DNA from: Primulina eburnea
Taxonomy: Eukaryota > Streptophyta > Magnoliopsida > Lamiales > Gesneriaceae
NCBI RefSeq assembly: GCF_022965805.1
Contig: NC_133117.1
Span: forward strand, 9,324,183 to 9,388,182
DNA: 64,000 nt
Reading direction: 5' to 3'
Below, piece after piece: positions 36,791 through 48,678 of the stretch. A program made the translations under genes and the position numbers. The notes beneath the pieces were generated by a model, which did no database searches, was not told the DNA's origin, and saw nothing but the letters and a program-made list of their open reading frames with translations. The stretch's first letter is position 1; each line of letters opens with the position of its first letter.

Positions 36791-37504
36791 ACAATAATAT
36801 TTTCAATCTCATTATAAAATCCAAGAGTGCAACTGATTTTGCATTCTTACTGCTACGTTTATGGGTACTTGCTCTTCATGATGTTTTGAAATGATAAGTG
36901 TATAGGGTCTAGCACACATACCTTTTTGTTTGGTTAGCTTTGAGCCAATGAATAAACATTATATCATGCTCCATTTTATTTGATTGTGTGTTGGTCATCC
37001 ATTGTTGATTTTTCTAAAACTTGCATTGTTATACATGTCTTTGTTGACACCTTGTGATGGATTAAAAGCATAAACAAAGTAAAGGGCATTAGGTTCAAAA
37101 CGTTTTCTTTTGCATCATCAGTGTCGTTCATTTGAGCCTACCCTGATTTATTTACCCCTAGTGAGCCAAGTTCGAGCCTGAGCATATTCATTGGAAAATA
37201 ACCACATTACAAGCCATGATAAATCTCTTTTGTTGGTTATTCTTCTATTTGAACCTTGAATTGGAGAATCATACAAACTTTTCACATTTAGCCTCATTTT
37301 GAGCCAAGAAAGCTGCAAATTATTAAGATCGAGTGATTAATGCTCGAAGTCGTTGTCTCAAAAAACTTCGTATGCAAAAGAAAAAAAATGAAAAAATATA
37401 TATATGAAAAAAGGGAGTGAGAAGGAAAATAAGAGAACCGAAGAAGAAAAAAATTGTGCTCTTGAATGTTATAACGAGATTGAAGATGTTATTGTTAGCG
37501 AGAT
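36791..37504. other. Spacer of the palindromic element
   Basis: About 0.7 kb of unique sequence between the inverted arms. I see no coding motif. Confidence 0.5.
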
Positions 37505-37961
37505 GCAATTGTCTCTGTGGAAAGTGATTATGTGTTCTTCAGTTCCATAAACTGTTGTACTTCTTTCCTACCTCACCTCTAGCCACAGTACAACCCATTT
37601 ATAGCTCTTGTTTGTGCGTTTCAATTTATTTATTTGGTGGAAGATGTGATATATTTGCAAGCTTATGGTAAAAATTTTCAGTGTTTTAACATGAGAGCTC
37701 CTTTATATCTAGACACTTACGTGTGAAATGAGCGAATCTTGTGAGGAGTGTTTGAACCTTATGCATTTTTATTTCTACACATTCGGATGGAAGCAATTGT
37801 TCATGATATTGGTATGTTAGGTGTTTAAAAATTAAATTGCTTTGGTGCATGACAAAATATTTTACGGACAAGTAAATCAAACAGAAAGAGTATAATGAGT
37901 TGAGATAATGAATTGAACTCTTTTATGCTTGAGGACAAGCATCGCTTAGATGCGGGAGATG

Positions 37962-39320
37962 TGATAGGCTCATAATAGTTTGCATTTTTGTTGTCATATC
38001 TCTCATTGTTACCACTTTCAACGTGCTTAATTGACACATTTTTGTGTGATTTTGTTGTAGGATGAAGTTTTCTGTTTATGCGATAAATATGGGCTAAAAG
38101 GGTGATTTTATATCACAACTAAAGTTTCCGATATTGGTGAAAGACTTGAACATAAAAATTCAGAAGTGGTTTTTGGACAAGACGTGATCACACCTTGTGA
38201 CTATTCTTCGGCTGACTAGTGAGAAATAAGGAATTTTTATATCAAGGAAGAAATAAAAAATAGAGTTTTTTTATAGAAAAAAACTCTATATTCTTAGTGG
38301 ATATTTCCTAACATCTTTTAATTTTTAAGGATTAGATTTTATTTTTTAGGTTATTGGTTTTTTTATGTTTTGGGCCCATTTTCTTTCTCTTGAGAACCTA
38401 CAAAAAACGTGAAAGAGGGGAGGCGGCAAAAAGCACAATTTTTCAATACAACTCACAACACGTGAAGCACAAGAAAAAAAGTGGCTCAAGAATTTTCTTT
38501 TCAACTCTCTCGAAACCTTTAGGCTAAGTTTTATTTCTAGTTCAAGGATAATTCTACTATTTCAATTTTATCATTGTGAGGCTTTTTTTGTGCTTTAATT
38601 TAATATTCGTGCTTGTTCAAGTATTTGTTAATTTATATTTAATTCTATGACAGTTTTATATCGATTAATCTGACAATTTAATTCGATATAGGATTTTCTA
38701 CTGCTAACCATGAATTCAGTTATCCATAATTGTCATGAATGATTGGTACACGAGTAGCATAGATTAGATGCGTTGTGCTATCATAATATATTTAATCTAA
38801 ATAAATTAACAAAACTAGATTTATCAATTGCATCTATCTCGGTTGTTAGATTTCAGGATTAACTGTTTTCACAAATATAAAAGCTATCTTTAATTTATAT
38901 GGAACGCTATCGTGCCCAGTTAATTCTTGATAAGCTTTGACTGGATGCTGGGTTTGGCCAATTAAATTATGAAAACACAAGAATTTTAGCGGCTATCCTT
39001 ATAATTCTAAGGTTAATTACTTGTAAATGCATGAATAAATAATTTGTTAGCCGATGAACAGTGATACAATTGGATAGTAGAAACCCCTTGAATCAGAGTT
39101 TGGTAATTTAATTCTCGTTTAGAGTTACTATTTTTTATTGCTTTGTAATTTTAGTTTTAATATTTTATTTTGTTCTTATCCAACAAAAATACCCCTTTTA
39201 TTTTCATTAACTCGAAAGGAATCATCCCCCGTTCCCTGTGCATTCGACCCTGCTCACCATTATACTAATTTTATTTAGAGAGTAGGAATCTAAGTTTAGT
39301 GTCTCAACGACACCACACCA
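37962..39320 (+). repeat. Full 3' LTR of the palindromic element
   Basis: 1359 bp, starts TGATAGGCTC after GCGGGAGATG (polypurine tract) and ends CACCACACCA before the ATTCA duplication. Confidence 0.85.
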
Positions 39321-39684
39321 ATTCATAGGGCCATTTAAGATTTTGGAGAGGATTGGAACACTAGCCTATAGAGTGGCATTGCCACCGATGCTATTCGGAG
39401 TACACCATGTGTTCCACATATCTATGATGCGAAAGTACATGTCGAACCATTCACGTGTACTAAATTATGAACCTCTGCAATTGACTCCAAACATGACTTA
39501 TGAGGAACGACCCATACAAATCTTGGCTAGGCAAGAAAGAAGACTCTGAAACAAAGTCATATCAATGATCAAGGTCAAATGGCTAAATCACTCGGAGGAA
39601 TAAGCTACTTGGGAAATCGAGAAGGACATGAGGAGTCGCTACTCGGAATTATTCGGTAAGTTCTAATTTCGAGGACGCTTATTT

Positions 39685-39700
39685 AAGGGGATGGAGGAAT
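39685..39700 (+). other. Polypurine tract of G1
   Basis: AAGGGGATGGAGGAAT lies directly before the LTR start TGTAAGGTCC. Confidence 0.85.
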
Positions 39701-42425
39701 TGTAAGGTCCAATATTAAAATGACGTAATCCAACTGCATGCAAATCTAGGAGAAATGGAAAATAGATAATTAAATAGTTTTAATTACGTAATTGAATATG
39801 ATGTGCATGGTTGCATTTATAAAATGTACTTATACACGAATGAATGTAAACTGTATTTTTAAAAGGTTATTTGAGATGCGATCGATGAATAGAGACCGAT
39901 GGCTGAAAAATGAAAAATATTTTTATTAAATAATTGTTTTTAATTATTTAAAATAAGGTTGATGCTTTACGATATTTTAAGAATCAGGATTTTTGATATG
40001 ATTTTATACGTCGAGACAGTAATTTTTAACAGTATTCGATTTTCGACTAAAATATGAACTTTTTGAGAACTAGGCTAATATTTTCACGAACTTTAATAAA
40101 CGAAATATTTTAATTATGCACTAATGTACTTATTAGGTAATTGTACCATTCTAATGGGCCTAGGCTTGTACACAATAATTTCAATTATTTAAGCCACAAA
40201 CCCTCCTCCATTCTTTTCATCATACATACCCAACACACACAACACACACAAGACTCCCCTCCCATCAAAACACAACACACACGCACGCAAGGTTGCAAAG
40301 GAAGCCACGGTTCTTGCAAAGGAAATTCAGCCAAGGTTCTTTGTCTGCGTTCTTTGCATCTCAATGTATTTGTCATGCCTAAAATACGCAAAGGCACGAC
40401 TTAACTATATTTTTCTCATCCATCAAACCATAATGCATGTTTGAATTGTGTTTGCATGAAAAAGATGTTATCCTTATGATTATTTTCGTTTTTATGCATT
40501 AACATGTGATTAATTGATGATTTCATGATTCAAATCTTATGTTATATTTGTGTGAAGGGGCTGCACATTAGGGGGTCATGGAGGGATGTTTTTACACGAG
40601 TTTAAGGGCCACATGATTCACGGTTAAGGCGTCACACGAACTAGAATAAGCTGGAACGAATTAATTGCCTGTTTCGATACGAGGGTTCGCCTAGGAAGCT
40701 CACCAGCACGGCTCGTCCAGGGCAGTACCAGGGCTCGCGCCAGGCGTGGTTGAGTGTGAGGAAGAGTCCTAAGCATGCTAGGACTCAAGCACCTCGGCTG
40801 GGGAGGAGTCCAAGCGAGCTAGGACTCCTACCGAGCCAAACGCGTGTAGCTGCTGAGCGTGGGAGTCAAGGCTCAACCAAGGTGGTCAAGGATGGGCTAG
40901 GTTAGGTCCGTGATGGTTCACAAGGGCTGGGCTCGGTGGTGGCTCGAGGGTAGGAGTCCTAGTACGATAGGAGTTCTAGGCGCAAAGGTGATGAACTCGT
41001 GCATGCTTCCTTGTCTTCTGTAGGGGCTTGCTGCAGGCTAAGGGATGGTTCAAGGGGTCATGGCTGGTCATTAGGGTCCATATGTGGTCTGGGAGGGGCT
41101 TGGCTCGAGCATGGCTCGATAAAATCGAGAGATGGCTCGGTGTTCATGATAGGGTTTGATTTTAGGGTTTTAAATGGCTAAGGGTTCAAACCATGGTCCA
41201 CTGGGGTCGAATCATGGTTCACGAGGGTAGTTTAGGAATAAAAAGTCTATGTTTAAAATTTGGAAATTTAATAATAAAGTTTGAATTAATTCGGGATTAA
41301 AACACACTACGAATTAATAATTACAAAAATAAATAAAAAGCCATGAATTTAAGCAAATTAAAAATATAAAAAAATTAATTTAGGCTTAAATAATTATTTG
41401 GGATGGTCTAATGTCAACGAAAGTAAGAAAAATCAAAATCGAGAAATTTTACGTCTAGGGAGAAAAACGGTCATTTTACATATGAAAAATAACAAACGTC
41501 TTGGCAGTGCCCTGAATGCAGTAAATAATGATAATATGCTTATTTTTAATGTCTATAGAATTTTACGATAAAACGATAATGTTGAAAGATATGTTGATGA
41601 TTGGTTTAAAAGAAAAATGATTTATGCATGGTTAATTTTTATAAAGGGATTAAAATCATAAATGTTGAAGGAAATGAAGTAATTGTGAATAATATTATGA
41701 TACAATGATTATGATGATATGTAATGCAAAGGCTCAGTTGGCGGGTGAGAGTTTGTCCCACCGCCCAGTACTGTGGTTACACGTAGATGGATCCATCGAC
41801 CTTCAGCTGATACGAAAGTCATAATTAACGATATGAATTCAATGAAAAGGAAAACATATACGTATATGATGAAAAGGAAATGTTTATGATGAAATGAAAA
41901 ATGTTTATGTAATGGATATTCATGAAATGTTATATTAGTTAAAAGTATTTTCACTGTTGCATGTGATTGTATATGCATTATTTGTTATTATAGGTTATGG
42001 TTTGCTGAGTCAATAGACTCAGTAGGTGTGGTCGATATAGCTGAGCATGTTATTGATGTTGAGGGACTTGATGATTGATCTTACTGGACTGAAGTTGCAC
42101 ATAACTCGAGGACCAACACTAGGTTTCCGAACTTATGATTTAAAGTTTATGTTAAAGATTTTACGACTTTTATGAGTATTTTGAGTGGTTTTTGTGAGGT
42201 TATTAGAGTTAGCTTTATTTTGAAATATTGCTAAGTTTAGGTTGGTAAAACATTTGACGGTTTTATGTTTTGAAGTCTTTCATTTGCTTCAAATATATTT
42301 GGTATGTTATTTTAAAATGGTGTCAAAACATTTTATTTAGATATGTATATGTATCGGCCGAATTATTAATAATAGAAAAAAAAATTCAAGTACTTTTTAA
42401 GAAAAAACGAGTAGTGGATGTTTCA
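39701..42425 (+). repeat. 3' LTR of G1
   Basis: 2725 bp from TGTAAGGTCC to GGATGTTTCA. The palindrome TGAGTCAATAGACTCA lies at 42006-42021. Compared with the 5' LTR it has an extra segment at about 41750-41810. Confidence 0.9.
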
Positions 42426-42589
42426 TTTTTAGTGTTCAACTCCCAGATTACTCTGAATCTACTCAATTTTCTTACTGTATGAGCTATGTATGGTCTTGTA
42501 CAACTCATTAATTGAATCATACTTTCAATGATTCGATAGTATTCTAATTGAGAAATACTCTTACCTCAATACTTTGATAGATACAAGTA
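42426..42589. other. Short spacer after G1
   Basis: No feature seen. Confidence 0.5.
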
Positions 42590-43510
42590 CTTTGATAGAT
42601 GCGCATTATGTCGAATTTCGGGTTTATGGGATTGAAACGCGTTGTGGTTGCGTGTCATTGTTTGGGGACTTTTGGGGCATTTGTATGGGTTTGAGTCAAT
42701 ACCATAGCGTCTTAGGCCGAGTCTCGAGGTTAGTCCATGGTTGGTTCGATTCGGTTGCACGTGGTTTAGAGTTTGGATCAAGAGTCGTTTTTGGCAAAAT
42801 ATTTTGCAGGTCGGCGCCGCGACGCTGCCCCTGTGACGCCGCAACGCTAGTTCCTCTGTGCTTGTCGCTGCATTGCACGGCGCCTAGGCGCTAGTCCAGG
42901 GATTTTTGAGCTACTAATTGGTAATATTGGTATGTGTCTTCCATTACTTTGGAAATGTTCATACTCCATATCAAGATTGTTTCGGGGTTCTATGTCATGG
43001 TTTAGTATAATGATTAAACATGGTCAAGTCTCGAGTGATCTAGAAATTTATAAGTTATTTAATTACTTCGGTAGTGAGTACGATTGGTATGGTTAATTTA
43101 TGAAATTTAAGTTGTATGAATAATGTGTTAGTATGTGTAGCAGTAGCCCAAACGAGATCCAACGAAGCCCTCAACGCTATGTAAGTATGTTTGACGTGCA
43201 AAAAAAATTTTTTATGTTATTGAGGTATGCGAATTGTCTTGTGACCAATTATGTTACGGGTTTGAGAGCCGGAGAACGTGTCCGGTGATCTCTCCACCCA
43301 GTAAAGCATGACCAGGGATCTTATGTATGTGGGAGTGAATGCTCGGTCGAAAGGCTGCGATGATCCATGCCAGCCCAGTAATGTGGTTTAGTCTGATCAA
43401 GCACATTATGTAATGAGTTACTTGCTTTGAAACATATCTCTACGCAAAATGATGACGAGTATGCATGTTTATGTATATATGACGCAAGAACGTTTATGAA
43501 AAATTTATGA
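42590..43510 (+). repeat. Truncated, diverged Tekay-type LTR fragment
   Basis: The part from about 43060 to 43470 aligns with 48590-49060 in the G2 LTR: shared landmarks are the GTGAGTACG donor-like site, the 40-nt block ending in GTAAGTATG, gaggtatg, ttgtgacca, and ttgctttgaaacat. Before it lies a GC-rich block (42810-42895) in place of the G2 hairpin array. No LTR ends are found. Confidence 0.7.
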
Positions 43511-44040
43511 AATGATGGCACGTCTATGTTTATCTAAATATGTTCAGAGTTTAGGCCGAAAGATTAAGAAAGAAAGAAAAATTCCCATTCTATAAATGAA
43601 AATTAAAATAAGAATATAACATTATTATAATAAAATTTTGGTGGGGGTGAAAGTTTTATTATATTTTCCACAAAAGCAGAATTAGAATTGCGTCTAAGTT
43701 GGCCTCATGTAAACTCATCTATTGATTTCCTCCACCCTAACCCCCATTCTATCTCTAAAGCATTTCCGTTTCTCTCTCTTCTTCCCTACTTCGATTTCAT
43801 CTTCTTTCCTTTCCTGTTGAACACAACGGCGATTCCGAATCTCTACGCGTGAATAGAATATAGTAGTAGATATATTTATAGCCTCACTCTTTCTTTTTAT
43901 GGACTCTACATCGGAGAAATTTTGCTTCCAACTTTTTTCCTGTACGAATAGGTGAAAGTTAGGCGGGAGAACAAAGAAGGGAAAGGTAACAGTACCGTGA
44001 GAAACGCAGAAGATTTGTGGGTTACGAGATCCAGTAGTAG
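43511..44040 (+). other. Unassigned stretch with a CT-rich leader-like part
   Basis: 43740-43830 is strongly pyrimidine-rich, like a plant 5' UTR. An ATG at 43900 opens a short frame (MDSTSEKFCFQLFSC) that ends next to a donor-like AATAG|GTGAAAG. It may be the relic of a host first exon, but there is no second exon. Confidence 0.25.
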
Positions 44041-44230
44041 GTTAGACCTTGGGTTTTTTTTAGAATTAATTTAAAAATAAAATAAGAATTCAAAAAAAAA
44101 TTAAAATAAAATAATTTTGTAAAATTACTTTAATCCAAATTAGAGTGAGGTTGCACATTATCCGTGCTTTGTAAGCACGGGCCGTGGTCCACGTGGAGTA
44201 TTTGTGCTTACTCCACCTATATACATAAGA

Positions 44231-44651
44231 GTCATGGGCCATGGCATAGTATGAGCTTCGGTCCATATCCACGCACCATTATGCATAGGACTTATCCAGC
44301 CCAAACACTGGAGTTTTTACTTTCATAGGATTAGAACCCAAGAGCTCCTGGACTTATATAGGTCCTGGCAGCAATCCTGATACCAATTGTTGTAACGGTC
44401 ATGGGCCATGGCATACCATGGGCCTCGTCCCATATCCACGACTCATTATGCATAAGACTTATCCATCCCAAGCACTGGAGTTTTTCCTCCCCACGATTAG
44501 AATCCAAGACCTCTCAGACTTATATAGGTCTTGAGAGCAATCCTGGTACCAATTGTTGTAACGGTCATGGGCCATGACATAGCATGGACCTCGGTCTATA
44601 CCCAAACATTATTACGCATAAAACTTATCTAGCCTAGACATTGGAGTTTTT
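44231..44651. repeat. ~166-bp tandem repeat, 2.5 copies
   Basis: Units start GTCATGGGCCATGGCA at 44231, 44398 and 44564. The third unit is cut at about 44651 and followed by an inverted piece of the unit start (ccatggcccatgatcatta). Units differ by about 15-20 percent by eye. Confidence 0.9.
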
Positions 44652-45644
44652 ACCATGGCCCATGATCATTACCATTACAATATAAGTATATTATTATTAT
44701 TATTATTTATTATAATTTTTTAATTCGAATGTGAAATATGAATAAATATAAATATTTAGAATATACTGTAAATATTTTGTATTATTTGTTTTTGTGATTG
44801 AAAAATTAGAGATATGAAAGGATTGAAGGGAGAAAATTAAGGATATGTGAGAGGATTGAAGGGAGAAAATTAAGGGGAAAAATAGTAGTCTTTCACAAAT
44901 ACACCAATAAAAAGTTTAACTTTAAAATATATTATCGATAAAACTTATGATATATTATAATATTTTCATTCTATTATTAAATTTACATTGTTTGTTTTCT
45001 ATTTAAGCTATTATTATTAATTGAATTTCAATCGAAACATAAAACTCCCACGACGTGAAAGTATATTTATAAATATATTATTATTATTATTATTATTATT
45101 TTATTATTATTATTATTAATTAATTTAATTCGAATGAAAATATTCGAAAATATAAAAATATAAATATTTATAATATATGGTAATTATTAAATATTTTGTA
45201 TTATTTGGTTGAGTGATTGAAACACAAATACGGGGTTTAACTTTAGAATATAGTATCGATAAAACTTACGCTGAATTATAATATTTTCATTATATTCCTA
45301 ATTTACATTGTTTATTGTCTATTTAAGTTATTATTATTAATTAAATTTCTAGCACAACATAAAAATACAATATTAATCACAATATAAAAATACAATATTA
45401 ATATATTATACAAGTAATTGTTAATGCTTGCATGACTCTTTCACTGTTGGCCTTCTTCATTTTTATAGATTTATTTATTTAATAAATCTACTATATATAA
45501 TTATATGTTTTACAATCATTTTTTTTTTATGAAATATGTGTTTATATAATTTTGAGAGAATTCGAAATGAGTCTTCTTGAAATATCCTTTTGACCAATTG
45601 ATTTTATGTACGTTTTCTTGAATGCAAACTTTCAATATTTTTTA

Positions 45645-45649
<5 letters not shown>

Positions 45650-45685
<36 letters not shown>
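45650..45685. repeat. (AT)n microsatellite
   Basis: About 17 AT units in the interior of the Mutator-like element. A (TTA)n run lies at about 45075-45115. Confidence 0.9.
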
Positions 45686-45688
<3 letters not shown>

Positions 45689-46468
45689 GGTTGTATTTAG
45701 ATTAGTATTTTTGAAATGGAACAATAATTTAAAAATAAAATATCCGAAAATCCAATGAAGGGAATAAAAATCTAAAATTAAAATAGCAGGAAATTCATGA
45801 AATTGAAATGATACGTGCCATGTAATCACTTGAAATTGCTTCAAAATGTATATAAAACTGTAAGGAAGGAGACAGTGAAATTTAAAACATATAACTAAAA
45901 TATGATTTATTTTATGCTAAATCGAGAATGTTTTGTTTTGCCTCATATTTCAATATCATTGAATCATGTGAGTCTTTTATATTTTTATGGAAGTTACATA
46001 TATGTTAATGATATAAAGACTTAAATTTCTCCCTTCAATCCTCTCATATCTTTAATTTTTCAATCACCCAACCAAATAATACAAAATATTTAATAATTAC
46101 CATATATTATAAATATTTATATTTTATATTTTTCATTCCAATTAAATTAATTATTAAAAATTATAATAATAATATACTTATATAGGTGGAGCATCCGTGC
46201 TTACAAAGCACGGATAATGCTCCACCTCACTCTAATCCATGCTTACGTATCACGGATTAAAGTAATTTTGCAAAATTATTTTATTTTGAATTATTTTTTT
46301 AATTTTAAATTAATTATAAAAAAACCTGTTAGACCTTACTTCGAAATCATTGATATGTCATCACACGTAAGGTAATAAGAAAAATGAGAGGATGTGAGTT
46401 GTCAATCGTAATATTGTCAAGATAGGAAATGAACATCTATCATGTCATGAAGAGTGGTAGAACGCTCA

Positions 46469-46647
46469 TCATAAAAGATTTGATTTTACTAAAAAAATTT
46501 GGCCAAGTTGGAGAAAAATACATCTGCTTATGATATATTTAAGATTCAGTACTGTTGGATCGTTTGCTGAGCATCTTTCGGATGCTTTAAACAAATATTC
46601 TCCAAGAGCTGTAATAGCTCGTGTTCTAAGAATGTTTACACCGATGA
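46469..46647 (-). pseudogene. Unidentified ORF remnant cut by the G2 insertion
   Basis: On the minus strand an open frame reads from the G2 boundary toward lower coordinates and includes TRAITALGEYLFKASERCS and LNLKYIISRCIFLQLGQIF, a well-composed helical sequence. The first residues of the open frame come from the G2 LTR and do not belong to it. I do not recognise the family; a fragment of a Sirevirus env-like or gag protein, or of a host gene, are both possible. The target site lies at its N-terminal side. Confidence 0.35.
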
Positions 46648-48149
46648 TGTAGAGCCCAATTTCGTACACGTAAAACTCATGCATTTATTTAAATTAGTAA
46701 AGCATTTAATTTATTTTAAAGGAGTTTAGTCATGCATAATTATTTAAATGCATTATCTTTAATTTAATTACGTTTATGCAATGCACGTTAAAATGTCTTT
46801 CGAGTTTCATGTTTCAGGCGATTATTCGAGGCGGGATTGAGGAAAAGACCCGGGGACGATTTTTGGCAATTTTAAAGATGGTATTTTATTTTAAGTTGAG
46901 TTTGGGGGCATTTTAAATAATTTAGTGAGTTTTAGCATTTTTGAGCCTAAATGTTTAGTTAGTGATTTTAAGAGTTTAAAACTTTTAAAATTTAGTATTT
47001 TATGAGATGTTAGTATTGTGAATCCTAAATTTATTTATTTTTGTGAGTTTATGATTTTAGAACTTTTAAAGTCTAGTATGGTGTGCGATATTTTAACTAA
47101 AGAGTTTTATTTAAAAGTTAAGTGTGAGTTAGTGTTTTGATTAGTAGACTATTATTTTAATTAAACAAAAGCTAGTCTCCTAATTTATTTAATACCCACG
47201 CACATACACAAACCCACTTTTACACACACTAAAACTCACGTATAACACACACAACACACACACTAGTTATTTTTCAGATTTTAAAAGATAGAAAAGTTTA
47301 GGGTTCTTCTCCTTCGAGCAGCCGCCCCCCTCCCCCTATTATTTTTCCCTGCAAGTTTCGGTGGATTTTATTGCAAGAAATCGGTGTCACGTTCGTCCCG
47401 GATCAACCTCGCTCCTATCTCCGCTTCGGTGTCGTCGTTCGGTAACGTTTATCGTTAAAAAGGCACGTATAATCTGTTCTTGCTGTGTCGATCAAGTCAT
47501 ATACTGTATTGCGTTGTTTTTATGCGTAAAAGTTATGTATGATGATAGTATTTTGAGCGGATCATGAATCGGATCAATTTCGAAGGAAAATTTTTAGATC
47601 TAAAACTCGTTTTTCTGTTCATGTCAAAACTGCGATTTTTCTGTTCATATTTTGGGAAAACTTTCAACGGCAAAAACGTAGAACTCTTCGATACCTTCGA
47701 ATTGATATATGATTCGAAATTTTTAGACGAAAAATGAGTGAGTTATGATATTTTCCGTGCGACTGCGCAAACTGGAATTTTCAGAAAATTATGTTATTGA
47801 TACGTTTCTTGAAGTTTATTGTTGCAGGCTTCGTTGGGGATCGACGGGTGTTTGTTGCTGCGAATAAGTATATTGGTAAAGATGTTTGGAGTATTTTTGA
47901 GGCTTTGTTCCATGTCGTTAGGCACCACGTTGAATTAAGCGTCGTAGGAGGAGAAATTGATATCAAATCCGTTTTGTGTCGTTGGTTGTGAATTGTTACG
48001 CTTGGGGTTGATTTTAATATTCACTCAGGTTTGGCATATTGTTATGGTGTTCTATGAATGTCTTGAGGAGTAGTTTTGTAGCCATTGAAGTTGATTAGGG
48101 AGAAGAATTTTAGTTGACAGATTTTCACGCAGGTTTCAGCGTTCAGTAG

Positions 48150-48490
48150 CTATACGGACCTAGGGACGGACCCTGACACGGGGTCCGTGTCTTTGCTTTC
48201 CCCTTGGTGCGTCTATACAGTAGGTACACGGACCTGGTTCCGGATCCTTACACGGGGTCCGTGCCCCGTCCCTTCCCGAGTACTCCTATCACAGTATGTA
48301 CACGGACCCTCACCCGGACCCTCACACGGGGTCCGTGTCTTCGAGTTTCAGTCGATGTCCTCTTCCAGAGCCTACACGGACCCCCATCCGGACCCAAGCA
48401 CGGGGTCCGTGCCTCCTTCATTTTTTTGACACGTACTTTACAGTAGGTAGACGGACCCGTACACGGACCCGGGCTAGGGATCCGTGTACA
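48150..48490 (+). repeat. CACGGACC..GGTCCGTG hairpin array in the G2 5' LTR
   Basis: Five units of about 70-80 bp. In each, a (T/A)ACACGGACC arm is followed 15-30 bases later by GGGGTCCGTGT, so each unit can fold into a stem. The same array lies at 55929-56269 in the 3' LTR, and a four-unit relative at 62998-63265. Confidence 0.9.
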
Positions 48491-48678
48491 CACTGTTTGG
48501 GAAAAATATATTTTTGGTACTTTTAAGTTCGAAGTTATGGCTTAGTGCAAGGATTATTATGGTCATGTCATGGATAATTATAGAAGGTCCTAAGGTATGA
48601 TCGAGCTTGAGAGTAAGTACGATTTCTACGTCTAAGTTTTGCATGTTAAGCCTTTGAATTCATGTTAGTACGTTGCAG

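Larger units (their letters stand above)
35502..39320. mobile_element. Palindromic rearranged LTR retroelement inserted in G1
   Basis: It has TG..CA ends (TGATAGGCTC to CACCACACCA) and the 5-bp duplication ATTCA (35497-35501 and 39321-39325). From left to right: a forward LTR start (35502-35977), an inverted LTR start (35978-36322), inverted PPT-proximal sequence (36323-about 36790), a unique spacer to about 37505, the same PPT-proximal sequence forward (to 37961) and a full LTR (37962-39320). The inverted arms are about 0.8 kb. There are no coding domains. The GCTTGAGGACAAGC motif upstream of the PPT recalls Tat/Athila gypsy elements. Confidence 0.8.
30690..39666 (+). pseudogene. pol: G1 Pol, interrupted by two insertions
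   Basis: The protease has [10 protein letters not shown] (about 30725). RT follows with [32 protein letters not shown] and the catalytic IIDDILTYS (31370-32000); RNase H has [13 protein letters not shown] (32170) and DHKSLKYFF. The integrase zinc region (HPGSTKMYKDI, then CLTYQQVKAEHQ, second Cys replaced by Tyr) ends at 33002. After a solo LTR the core resumes (VDRLTKSAHFLP, SDKDPRFT, QSERVIQILENLL). After a second insertion comes the C-terminal part with the chromodomain-like VKWLNHSEE..ATWE block and stop at 39664. Many stops and frame changes are present. Confidence 0.88.
26049..42425 (+). mobile_element. Ty3/gypsy chromovirus G1 (Tekay/Del type), old, with nested insertions
   Basis: Direct LTRs of 2.6-2.7 kb flank gag and pol. 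Domain order is Gag, protease, RT, RNase H, integrase, chromodomain-like C-terminus, the gypsy order. The LTRs differ by many substitutions and by indels, including loss of about 80 bp near the start of the 5' LTR, so it is older than G2. The first 25 or so bases of the 5' LTR are missing, so no target duplication is visible. A solo LTR (33003-34777) and a rearranged element (35502-39320) split the integrase region. Stops and frameshifts are frequent. Confidence 0.9.
44051..46327. mobile_element. Mutator-like non-autonomous element with long terminal inverted repeats
   Basis: The 10-bp GTTAGACCTT flanks both sides (44041-44050 and 46328-46337). Ends read GGGTTTTTTTTAG and, inverted, AGGTTTTTTTAT. 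The arms (44051-44230 with 44690-44880 against 46021-46327) align over some 300 bp, including a hairpin around CCGTGCTTTGTAAGCACGG. The left arm is split by a tandem array (44231-44651). A 9-10-bp duplication and long arms suit the Mutator superfamily. No transposase is present; the interior is AT-rich. Confidence 0.75.

Noticed and set aside
42574..42894. 106-codon ORF in the truncated LTR
   Set aside because: Open because of GC-rich LTR sequence; no homology recognised.
48150..48490. CRISPR-like array of repeats
   Set aside because: Units are inverted-repeat hairpins of a plant LTR with unequal spacing; no spacers or cas genes.
48187..48526. Overlapping ORFs on both strands in the LTR hairpin array, repeated at 55966-56305
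   Set aside because: They are open only because the GC-rich repeat units lack stops; residues repeat with the DNA units (DPH/TGS), so this is not coding evidence.
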